In this document: piece after piece, positions 15,091 to 23,111 of the stretch
Layout of the letters: every line of letters starts with the position of its first letter
Position numbering within the stretch: position 1 is the stretch's first letter
DNA from: an uncultured Dorea sp.
Lineage (GTDB): Bacteria > Bacillota > Clostridia > Lachnospirales > Lachnospiraceae
DNA length: 25,572 nt
Assembly (NCBI GenBank): GCA_910584095.1
Contig: CAJTYU010000031.1
Location: forward strand, 1 to 25,572
Direction: 5' to 3'
Notes under the pieces: generated by a model
Database searches by the model: none
What the model was told of the DNA's origin: nothing
The model's input: the letters and a program-made list of their open reading frames with translations, nothing else
Translations under genes and position numbers: made by a program

Positions 15091-17977
15091 TTACGCTGCT
15101 GCTTCCTCTTCCGCTAACTTTCTTTTTTTACGCTGCCGGATAATGATATAAGCCATAATCGCTGCACTGATAAGAACAATCGCTGCGTCAATACCAATAA
15201 ACAGCTTTGTCATCGGTGTGAAAAGTTCTTTCTCTTTCTCAGTGGTGTAGGCTCCGCTGTTCGCAACCGTATACATGATATTCTTTGACGCGCTGCGCAG
15301 TGCAGTCACGCAGGACGCCGCGTCCGTATCTGTAATCTTGTTCGATTCATAAGAATTAAATCCTAGCATGATATCATTTCCGTTTCTTATACAGTCGTCT
15401 GTACTCTGATAACCATAGGAACCATCCCAGTCTGTCAAAACCATTCCCCTAAATCCCCACTCGCCACGGAGAACATTATTTAAAAGATGTGGGTTAGATC
15501 CACAGTAAACATCACCAATAAAATTAAAAGATGACATGACCGCAAGCGGTTTAGATCTGAAATCATAGTTCTTTACGCATTCCTCGAATGGCTTTAAGAA
15601 GATTTCACGTATGGACTGCTCTGTTGCATAAGTAAGAAGTAAGGTACAGCGGTTTGTCTCCTGATCATTCAATACGAAATGCTTAATGTATGCATATACG
15701 CCGTGTTCTCCCGCTGCATTGATTGTTGCAGAGGCAATCTTTCCAGAGAGTACGCCATCCTCTGAGTAATACTCAAAATTACGTCCGTTAAAGGAATTCC
15801 TATGAATATTCATTGCCGGACCATACCATCCGTAGATTTCACAGTCCGCGTATTCCGCACCCATAGCGTCTCCTACCGCCTCGGCAATCTCCTTGCTCCA
15901 TGTCTGAGCAATCAAAACCTCTGTTGGGAATGCGGTTCCATACACTCCGGTTACCCAGTCATTTACACCGCTGGTTCCATCGCTATCCATAGTCATCACC
16001 TTATCCACTGACTTCACTGCTACTGTCTGGACCCCCCCCTAAATTAACAAGTTCTACCATCTCGTCAACAGTAAGCTGATCAAGCAGCGGATCCCAATCC
16101 GGATCCTCAAAGTCTTTGCCCGTCATGTCTGCTAATTTCATGCCATTATCAGCTCCCGTGACCGGCATTTCTTCATTTGGATCATCATATTTGGTCGGAT
16201 CATAATATGCGGTAGATTTTTCCGTTACATATTCCCTTGTTTCCTCATCCATCACATATTTGTCATCTGTCGGGGCTGCTGCTGCCTTTTCATAATTTGC
16301 AAAATGATCTGCCCGTGAAAGATATTCTACCGTTCCTTCTGAATACTCTTCAAACTGATTGTTTGCCGTCGCCTGATCAGAACTCCGTCCCTCCTGGCTA
16401 TAATCAATATCTTCCTCTACCACAAAGGTTTCTTCTGCAATTACATTATGAGAATCTGTGCGGATAGAAATCCCATATTCTCCTGCTTCCAAAACATATC
16501 CGCCTGTCTCTGCCTTAACGCCGTATGTATCATAGGACGCCAGATTTTCCTTTGCAATCTCAAAAGAAACCGAGTCTCCCTGATCTGTAAAGTTTTTCAT
16601 CTCCTGCGTGAACGTGGTATAACTCAATCCATGCCCAAATGGATACTGCACCAGATCATCGTAGGAAATAACTCCTTCCTCCGCCGCAGTTTCATAGAAC
16701 TTATATCCCACGTAAATACCCTCAACATAATTTACAAAAGCAATATTACCCTGATATCCCGGATCTGCTTCAAGGAAAGCTTCCTTCAAATCATCTACAT
16801 TATTAAAAGAAAAATCACCCTGATTATTTGCCGCCGGCGTCTTCGTAAGGTCATACACATAAGTATCTACTGTTCTTCCCGACGGATTGACTTCTCCATC
16901 CAGTATCCTTCCAAGCCCCGACATCCCATAAGCGCCGGTTCCTGGAGCCAAAATAACCGACTGAATGGATTCATACTGGTCAACCCAGCCAAGCTCCATC
17001 GTATTATTGGCATTGATCACAACTGCAACCTTGTCAAATTCACTGCATACCTTTTCAATCATCGCTTCCTCTGTATTAGAAAGCTCCAGATAAGATTCTC
17101 CCGGATCAAAATCATCATATTTATCACTGTTATTTTCACTATTATTTTCATAGGAAGCGGCAAAATAGTTATAATTTTCATTTCCTCCCGCAACCTCATC
17201 CCGTATATCCCATGTTCCATTGATGACCTTATTCATATCAGAAGGAACGTCTGCCCCTTCTCCTCCAGACCGGCTAAGCACAATCAGCGCAGTATCTGAA
17301 AATTCCTTTGCCTGATCCATCACTTCATCCGTATATACATCCAACGTAGGCTCTGGAAGTGTCCAGTCCGTTCCTGCCACCCCTACTCCTGGTGTATTCC
17401 TTGTATCACGGTAATCCGTATAAATCTTTGTTAAATCCTTATTGGTCTGAAATCCTGCATTTTCCAGTGATTCAAGAACACCTAATGCATTCGCACTGTC
17501 TGAAGAACCAGATCCGGTTCCTCCGAAAATTGGATTTGTAGACGCCCATCCAAACACATTAATATTGCTGTTCTCTGCAAGGGGAAGCAGATTGTTTTCA
17601 TTTTTTACCAGCACCATCCCCTCATCGCCTACATCCTCAATGACCTCTTTACTTTTAGCGGCTGATTCTTCTGTTACTCTCGCCGTACTGTTCAGGATAA
17701 TTGATATATTATTGTACAGCGGCCCGTAACAAATGATATTTGCGATTACAGTAACAATTAATACCCATGAAATCCCTGCGCCCCAGCGCACGATATGGCG
17801 GGTTCCCTTTTTGACTGCCCAGTGCGCCGCAATCATAACCGCCGCCATAAGAACCAGCGTAATAAGAATTACATAAATGTAACCGCTCATAGAATTAACG
17901 TAAGTTTCTACGTCAACCGGACTGACGCCTAATTTTTCAAAAATCGGCGTCAATAAATTGATGATTAATTGAATCAT
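15091..17977 (-). pseudogene. Membrane-anchored reversed-order GH3 glycosidase, frameshifted (locus 2)
   Basis: Counterpart of the gene at 5599-8577. The first frame (17977 to 16001, 658 codons) has two membrane segments (about 32-51, 68-88), the alpha/beta domain with SRSGGEGAD (Glu240) and the linker EYLSRADHFANYE. It then shifts at a run of eight G and ends after 13 wrong residues. The other frame carries the barrel: AFPTEVLIAQTW, GRNFEYYSED, YIKHFVLND, nucleophile in VLTDWDG, and a C-terminal membrane helix ending RQRKKRK. With seven G the protein would be continuous at 961 residues, reading LVNLGGVQTVAVKSVDK across the join. The fibronectin-like domain is about 55 residues shorter than in locus 1: SFEI is joined directly to AKENLASYD. 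Ribosome-binding site GGGAGG precedes the ATG. Sequencing error, phase variation and decay are all possible. Confidence 0.85.
16032..16039 (-). repeat. G8 homopolymer at the frameshift
   Basis: Eight consecutive C on the plus strand (G on the coding strand). One G fewer restores the frame between the two halves of the GH3 gene. Such runs are prone to slippage in replication, transcription and sequencing. Confidence 0.85.
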
Positions 17978-18033
17978 TTCCCTTCCTCCCTTTTCTTTTA
18001 GATTCTTTAGAGCTTTGCCCTGTCTGTGATTTT

Positions 18034-18100
18034 ATTATATTGAAACAAAAAGAAATTTTTCTGTTTTGCGGTAATCGGTCTGTTTTCTGCGAAAATCGGT
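18034..18100 (-). promoter_or_regulatory. LytTR-type direct repeats and promoter of the locus 2 permuted GH3 gene
   Basis: On the minus strand ACCGATTTTCG starts at 18100 and ACCGATTACCG at 18079, exactly 21 bp apart, about two helical turns. Both are followed by a similar CA-rich stretch (CAGAAAACAG and CAAAACAG). A -10 TATAAT lies at 18039-18034 with no good -35. This is the expected architecture for an AgrA/ComE-like activator next to the RNA polymerase site. The regulator is probably the one at 19458-20204; the binding is inferred. Confidence 0.7.
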
Positions 18101-18117
18101 CATTTCCAAGAGTAAGG

Positions 18118-18150
18118 CACAAAAAAAGAGCCTCGTTTACGAAACTCTTT
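18118..18150 (-). terminator. Terminator of the locus 2 two-component genes
   Basis: An 11-bp stem (18125-18135 with 18140-18150), loop of four, two G-U pairs in minus-strand RNA, followed by seven T. It lies 23 bases after the kinase stop and just upstream of the direct repeats for the next gene. Confidence 0.88.
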
Positions 18151-18172
18151 TGTCATTCAAAAGCTCCCCGGA

Positions 18173-19486
18173 TTAAATTACCGGCCTTGAAAACAGAATA
18201 TCCAAACTGAACTTCCCGCATTTTGCATCCATGAACAATTCCCCTCCATATTTTTCTACAATATAGCGGATGCTTTTTACTCCAAATCCATGCCGGGTTT
18301 TATCCTTCTTATTTGTAACAGGAAAACCATCCCGAAATTCCGGTTTCCTGCTGCACCGGTTTTCCAAATGCAGTAAGACCATATCTCCGTTCCTTCTGAT
18401 CTGAAGACTAATCATCCGCTCATCTTCCGCTTCCTGTTTCACGCACTCTAACGCATTATCCAACGCATTGCCCATCAATGCATAAATATCTGGAACCGAC
18501 ATAAATGCAACGGTCTCTCCCTCTACCATACAGCTAAATTCCACCCCGTACTCATCAAACATCAAGCTTTTTTCCCTCAGAATATAATCTAGCGCCTTAC
18601 AGCCCGTATGGTATGTGGCATCATAGATCGACACTGCCCGCTGTACCTCTTGTAAATACTCGGAACGTGCATCAGCATCTTCTATTTTTGCCAATGCCCG
18701 GATCTGATGTTTTAAATCATGGCATTTGATATTGATAATGTCAATGGCATCCTTGGTACTTCTCTGCTGTCCATTTGCCATCCGGAGCATTTCCTCCATC
18801 AACTCCTACTCCCGTTTCATCCGGTTTTCTCGTAGAACGTCATACTCCATAACCAGAATCATTGCACAGCAAACAACCCCATACGCCGGGCAAAGTATCC
18901 CGTTATAAATAGTAAGCGTATCGTCCGGATCTGAATAAAAAGCGCTGAAAACGATTGCCACAAAAGTCAGAACTAACGCAAAAACAATCATGCGGACATC
19001 CTCCACATCAAAATCATTTTTATTGTGGCTTTTGCGGATGAACAGAATGTAAATCATTGCCGCCCACAAAAGATAAACTAAATACTGTGTAACAATCAGT
19101 TCTGCTCCATGGACATACAGCGAACCTTTCACGAAATAGAGAATGATCCGCAGCGCGCTAAAACACATATGCTGTACTGCATAGCCTCCGACAATCGTAA
19201 AAATAAGCTCCATTCGGTTTATTTCAAAACAGCATACAAGCGGCGCCGCGGTTAAAACAGCGTATCCCAAATACAACAAGATAACCGCCGCCTGCGTATC
19301 CCCCAATACCTCGTTTATCAAACGATCCCATCCAAACGCTAAGACAAAGTACAGGCACAGCGATAGAATTACCCTGATTCCGAAACTCCCTCTCTTTTGC
19401 TTTTGAACCGCAAAAGCCGTCTCACAAATAAGCAGTTCCATCGGAAAATGTATGAAATTATATGTTAGAATCGTATAAATCCACAT
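18173..19486 (-). pseudogene. AgrC-like GHKL sensor kinase interrupted by an in-frame amber codon (locus 2)
   Basis: Read through, this is a 437-codon kinase like that at 8702-9976. Residues 1-226 hold six or so membrane segments; codon 227 is TAG (18808-18806); the frame resumes with the linker LMEEMLRMANGQQRST, the H-box IKCHDLKHQIRALA (His256), the N-box MGNALDNALECV and the G-box RHGFGVKSIRYIV. Everything else is intact, so a single base change (for example from CAG) explains it. TTG-ATG right after the stop is preceded by GGGAGTAGGAG, so reinitiation could give a separate soluble kinase domain. The start ATG at 19486 has GGGAGGAGG upstream and overlaps the regulator gene by 29 bases. If there is no reinitiation or suppression, the membrane sensor no longer contacts the regulator. 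Confidence 0.85.
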
Positions 19487-20204
19487 TAGGAACCTCCTCC
19501 CACATAGCTGATATACTCTTTTGAGACCTCTGTTTCAAACGTCTCGAAAGAGGAAGTTCCTCAGTCTCTGCCAAAGTGACTGTATCCTTCCCCACACGCT
19601 TCACATGATTCAAGTTTACCAAACATCCTGATGTACATTCTGTAAACGGAAGTTCCGTCAATTCTTCTTTTATTGATTTAATGCTTCCCCGTTCACGAAA
19701 AATCCCCTGCCTTGTATGAAAAACCAGATCGTCCCTCTCCTTTTCAATATAAAAGATATCTGATGCAAGGATTTTCTGAATCCCTTCTTTATTACTGATT
19801 AAAATCTCCTTGATGTTCCGCGTCATAAAGAAACGGAACGCTTTCTCTAGTTTTACCTTAAAATTATAATAACCCACCGGTTTCATCATAAAATCAATCG
19901 CGTTTACCTCATAGCCGTTAATCGCATACTGAATCATACTGGTAACAAATATAATCCCTACGGCGGTGTCTTTCGAACGGATTTCCCTTGCTGCTTCCAA
20001 CCCGTCGCTTCCCGACATTTCAATATCCAGAAAAATTACATCGTATTCTCCATGGTATGTTTCAAGAAAATCAAAACTTACTAAAAAGACAGTGATCCGA
20101 ATGGATACATCATGCTCTTCTTCATATTTAATCAAATATTCTTCTAATTGTTCCGCATCTTCTTTTTGATCGTCCACTATGGCAACATTGATTATTTTTC
20201 CCAT
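19458..20204 (-). CDS. LytTR-family response regulator (locus 2)
   Basis: A 248-residue AgrA/ComE-like regulator. The receiver has VDDQ, phosphoacceptor Asp60 in VIFLDIEMSG and FMMKPV; the LytTR domain (about 136-238) has DIFYIEKERDDLVFHT, FTECTSGCLVNLNHV and LSRRLKQR. It is about ten residues longer at the C-terminus than the locus 1 regulator, and this tail overlaps the start of the kinase gene. It starts only 24 bases after the flavodoxin gene stop, with GGGAG as ribosome-binding site and no visible promoter, so it may be transcribed by read-through from the redox operon. It looks fully intact despite its kinase being interrupted. Best candidate to bind the repeats at 18079-18100. Confidence 0.92.
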   Translation of the reverse strand: MGKIINVAIVDDQKEDAEQLEEYLIKYEEEHDVSIRITVFLVSFDFLETYHGEYDVIFLDIEMSGSDGLEAAREIRSKDTAVGIIFVTSMIQYAINGYEVNAIDFMMKPVGYYNFKVKLEKAFRFFMTRNIKEILISNKEGIQKILASDIFYIEKERDDLVFHTRQGIFRERGSIKSIKEELTELPFTECTSGCLVNLNHVKRVGKDTVTLAETEELPLSRRLKQRSQKSISAMWEEVPNVDLYDSNI

Positions 20205-20228
20205 GTTCGTCTCCCGGCGGGTTTTCCT

Positions 20229-20810
20229 CTATAAGATCCCGCTGTCACTTAGGTATTTTTCTATCTCTTCTTTTGAGGTTCCGCTCCCAAACCGTTCCCC
20301 ATCCAGCCAATTTACCGAATCCGGACAGAGAGAATGCAGGTTCCTTGCACTCAATCCGATTCCGCTGCTGTGGGAAGTACAGAACGGCAAAATTGTCTTT
20401 CCTGAAAAATCATAGCTTTCCAAAAAGGTGCTTATAATCCGGGGCGCCTGCCCGTGCCAGATTGGATAAGCCAAAACAATCCTCTCATACGCATCCATGT
20501 TCTCTACACCGCCTGCAATCGCGGGCCGCACGGACGGATCGTCCTGCTCTTGATCGGCGCGGCCGTTGGTATAATAAGCCAGATCCGCCTCTGTATAGGG
20601 AGCCTCCGGTACAATCTCATAGAGATCCGCATCCAGGCTCTCCGCCGCATATTCCGACAGGGTTTTTGTCGTCCCGGTGCATGAGAAATAAGCCACCAGT
20701 GTTTTTGTATTCATATTATCCTCGCCCTCTTCTGACGTCTCAGAATTTCCACAGGCTGCCAGCGTAAAAATCATCATCATACATAATACAACACAGATTC
20801 TCTTTTTCAT
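20229..20810 (-). CDS. Flavodoxin-like lipoprotein
   Basis: A 193-residue protein with a lipoprotein signal: MKKR, a hydrophobic stretch and LAAC, so Cys20 would be lipidated and the protein held on the outer face of the membrane. The rest is a flavodoxin-like fold: strand VAYFS then the phosphate-binding loop CTGTTKT (about 44-50), YPIWHGQAPR (about 115-124) and LPFCTSHSSG (about 141-150), positions that bind FMN in the family. I choose the ATG at 20810 because the signal begins there; it overlaps the previous stop as TAATG, indicating coupling. It probably carries electrons or reduces small molecules outside the cell together with the other redox enzymes of this operon. Partner and substrate are unknown. 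Confidence 0.85.
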   Translation of the reverse strand: MKKRICVVLCMMMIFTLAACGNSETSEEGEDNMNTKTLVAYFSCTGTTKTLSEYAAESLDADLYEIVPEAPYTEADLAYYTNGRADQEQDDPSVRPAIAGGVENMDAYERIVLAYPIWHGQAPRIISTFLESYDFSGKTILPFCTSHSSGIGLSARNLHSLCPDSVNWLDGERFGSGTSKEEIEKYLSDSGIL

Positions 20811-21418
20811 TATCCATTTCGCCTTTCCAGAGCCTTCAGAAGATACGCCATATTCTGTCCAAGACTCTTCATGGTATCCATTCCCTCGCCGTCTGCCTCT
20901 ACTTCTCCCGGCATACGCCCGTAAGCCATTCCCCAGTAACAAGATCCGGCTACAAACATATCCTGCAGCAAAAAGAAATGATTCATCGCGTCAATGGTAT
21001 TGAGCGCTCCTCCTCTGCGCGCCGCCGCTACAGCAGCTCCCACTTTGTGCTTGAAAATCCCCCGGTTCATATCTGAAACCACTGCCGCACGCTCCAAAAA
21101 TGCCTGCATATTTGCAGAAATGTTTGCGGAATAAACCGGCGAGCCTAAGAGGATTCCGTCTGCCTGCATCATTTTCTCAAAGGTTTCCCAAAAAATATCT
21201 TTTCTGTGAATGCAATTCCCCTGTCCGCCGCATGCCCAGCATGCCTTACATGGCTCAATGACCTCCCCTGAGAATTGGAGCAGCTCTGTCTCGATCCCTT
21301 CAGCGTGAAGCTCCTCGAATACTTTCTGAATCATAATTGCCGTATTTCCATCTTTTCTAGCGCTTCCGTTAATTGCTAAAACTTTCAGGTATCTATTCCT
21401 CCTACTTCTTTCTTCCAT
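20810..21418 (-). CDS. NAD(P)H-dependent flavin reductase, iron-sulfur flavoprotein-like
   Basis: A 202-residue cytosolic flavoprotein of the flavodoxin-like NADPH-dependent FMN reductase group. The FMN phosphate loop is NGSARKDGNTA (about 17-27) and GSPVYSANISANMQAFLER (about 92-110) is the second flavin contact. Between them lies a compact cysteine set, Cys57, Cys60, Cys63 and Cys69 (CX2CX2CX5C), as in iron-sulfur flavoproteins that hold a 4Fe-4S cluster. The family moves electrons from a reduced carrier to FMN. The ATG at 21418 has a weak ribosome-binding site; a perfect AGGAGG lies nine bases before the in-frame CTG at codon 11, so translation may start there. It is coupled to the lipoprotein flavodoxin downstream. 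Confidence 0.85.
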   Translation of the reverse strand: MEERSRRNRYLKVLAINGSARKDGNTAIMIQKVFEELHAEGIETELLQFSGEVIEPCKACWACGGQGNCIHRKDIFWETFEKMMQADGILLGSPVYSANISANMQAFLERAAVVSDMNRGIFKHKVGAAVAAARRGGALNTIDAMNHFFLLQDMFVAGSCYWGMAYGRMPGEVEADGEGMDTMKSLGQNMAYLLKALERRNG

Positions 21419-21460
21419 CTATCTTTCTATCCATTCCATACCTTCCGGCTGCCTAATTCC

Positions 21461-22477
21461 TTAATACCAGTCATGTTTTTCATTGCGGTCAAGGCTGTTA
21501 ATCTGTTCCATTTCTTCTTCTGTCAGTTCAAAGTCGTAAAGCTCGGTATTCTCCTGAATATGTTCCGGATTACTGGAGCCTGGTATTACCACCACGCCCT
21601 TTTGCAGATTCCAGCGTAAGATGACCTGTGCCGATGATTTCCCATAGGCTTTTGCAATCCCGGAAATCACTTCATCCCCTAAAAGTTCTGCCGTATAACC
21701 TCTGCCTCCAAGAGGATACCAGCCCTGTACTACAATGCCCAATTCCTGAATATAAGGAATCACATCATTTTCCTGATAATAGGGATGGATTTCATTCTGT
21801 ACCAACGCCGGAGTGATATTCACCTGCGGCAGAAAGCTCTCTAATTCTTCCACATACCAGTTTGAGAGTCCCAGTGAGCGGATCTTCCCTTCATCCACCG
21901 CCTTTTCCATTGCATGATATGCCTCCACGTCTCCGCTGCCCGGATGATGAAGGAGCATCATATCAATATAGGAAATGTCAAGCTTCTGAAGGGCTTCCTC
22001 AATCGCTGCTTCTGCATTGGAAAACTGGTTTGGATAAAGCTTCGTAATCACGAAAATATCCTCCCTTGGAATCCCGGATTCCCGCACTGCCTGACCCACG
22101 CTTTCCTCATTATGGTACATATAAGCCGTATCAATCAGCCGTACTCCTCTTTGAAGCGCCTCTGACACGGCATTTACACAAGTTTCATCCTGCAGGCTGT
22201 AGGTGCCGATTCCATGGATCGGCATCTCATACCCACTGTTCAGTATCACCGTTTTGGTCTTAAAATCAAACTCCCGCTTCAATGTGTCCTCCTCCTTTTC
22301 ATCTGCGTCCGCTTTTCCGGCGGACGCGCCGCCCTGCGCGCCATTCTTCCCATCCTGTTGTATCTTCTGATTCGATTCGTCTGAGTCTTCCGGTCTCTGC
22401 CCCGTCTTCCCGCATGCCGCGACAGAAACTGAAACCATCATAATCAGAAGAAACACAGCATAAACCAGCCGTTTCAT
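21461..22477 (-). CDS. Lipoprotein aldo-keto reductase
   Basis: A 338-residue protein with an unusual N-terminus for this family: a lipoprotein signal ending VSVAAC (lipidation at Cys22), then a low-complexity charged linker of about 45 residues, then a complete aldo-keto reductase barrel. The catalytic tetrad is visible as Asp116 (LIDTAYMY), Tyr121, Lys146 (VITKLYPN) and His177 (LLHHPG); the coenzyme region is IPGSSNPEHI near the C-terminus. The ATG at 22477 overlaps the stop of the acetyltransferase gene (ATGA), and the longer frame upstream is not coding. An NAD(P)H enzyme anchored outside the membrane is odd because the coenzyme is not expected there. It may use another donor, may take electrons from the lipoprotein flavodoxin, or the signal may be acquired. 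Substrate unknown. Confidence 0.85.
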   Translation of the reverse strand: MKRLVYAVFLLIMMVSVSVAACGKTGQRPEDSDESNQKIQQDGKNGAQGGASAGKADADEKEEDTLKREFDFKTKTVILNSGYEMPIHGIGTYSLQDETCVNAVSEALQRGVRLIDTAYMYHNEESVGQAVRESGIPREDIFVITKLYPNQFSNAEAAIEEALQKLDISYIDMMLLHHPGSGDVEAYHAMEKAVDEGKIRSLGLSNWYVEELESFLPQVNITPALVQNEIHPYYQENDVIPYIQELGIVVQGWYPLGGRGYTAELLGDEVISGIAKAYGKSSAQVILRWNLQKGVVVIPGSSNPEHIQENTELYDFELTEEEMEQINSLDRNEKHDWY

Positions 22478-23073
22478 TCTCCAACCTCCGATTCTTCCAA
22501 AACTGTTTTCAATACTTTCGCCGGAACGCCGCCTACAACCGTCATAGGCGGTACGTCCTTTGTGACTACGGCTCCTGCGGCCACTACCGCCCAGTCGCCG
22601 ACGGTCACGCCGGGAAGTATGGTCGCGTTGGAACCAATCCATACATGGCTTCCGATATGGATGGGCGCGTAATGGTTTTTCCGTCCTTTCTCCGAATTCA
22701 AGTCATGGTTGATTGTCGCAAGGATCACATTGTGTCCGATCAAAGCGCCGTAACCGATGGTAATCCCTCCCTGATCCTGAAAATGGCAGCCGGAATTAAT
22801 GAATACATCCTTTCCGATTGTGATATTCTTCCCGAAATCTGTATAAAATGGTGGGAACAGACGGAAATCATCGGCAATGCTCTTTCCCGTCAGCCGCCCC
22901 ATAATCTCCCGGATTTCTTCCGGGGTATGGTACTGGCTGTTCAGCTCCATGCCTATTTGTATTGCTTCCTGGCAAAGCTCGTCAAAATATCTTCTCCATT
23001 CCGGATTCTCTGCCCCGGGGCCTTCTTCCTCCTTAAATTCTTTCAATATATCTTCTAATGTCAATTCCCTCAC
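22474..23073 (-). CDS. Hexapeptide-repeat sugar O-acetyltransferase (LacA/Maa family)
   Basis: A 199-residue cytosolic acetyl-CoA-dependent transferase. The N-terminal helical part (about 25-75) resembles the maltose-acetyltransferase domain, followed by a left-handed beta-helix (about 80-190) with repeats such as ITIGKDVFI, ITIGYGALIG, VWIGSNATILPGVTVGD and VVAAGAVVTKDVPP. The likely catalytic His123 lies in ATINHDLN. The family acetylates sugars or related thiols. The start is uncertain: GTG at 23073 sits right against AAAGG, while the TTG at 23064 has AAAGGG eight bases upstream. It is coupled to the lipoprotein reductase by a four-base overlap. Frequent association with reductases suggests detoxification of small metabolites, but its substrate is unknown. 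Confidence 0.88.
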   Translation of the reverse strand: MRELTLEDILKEFKEEEGPGAENPEWRRYFDELCQEAIQIGMELNSQYHTPEEIREIMGRLTGKSIADDFRLFPPFYTDFGKNITIGKDVFINSGCHFQDQGGITIGYGALIGHNVILATINHDLNSEKGRKNHYAPIHIGSHVWIGSNATILPGVTVGDWAVVAAGAVVTKDVPPMTVVGGVPAKVLKTVLEESEVGE

Positions 23074-23111
23074 CCTTTCTGTTGGACTTCACAATGATTC
23101 TATGTCCGCAA

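Noticed and set aside
16001..16017. Barrel half of the broken GH3 as an independent gene starting at 16017
   Set aside because: The start would be an internal GTG without a ribosome-binding site, inside the domain; it is the continuation of the frameshifted gene.
16448..17299. Plus-strand frame of 283 codons opposite the locus 2 reversed GH3 gene
   Set aside because: Same reason; the minus strand encodes clear GH3 motifs across all of it.
20811..20942. Longer start for the flavodoxin-like lipoprotein
   Set aside because: The extra 44 residues are the wrong-frame reading of the preceding reductase gene; the lipoprotein signal begins at 20810.
22478..22642. Longer start for the lipoprotein aldo-keto reductase
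   Set aside because: The extra residues are an Arg-rich wrong-frame reading of the acetyltransferase gene; the signal begins at 22477.
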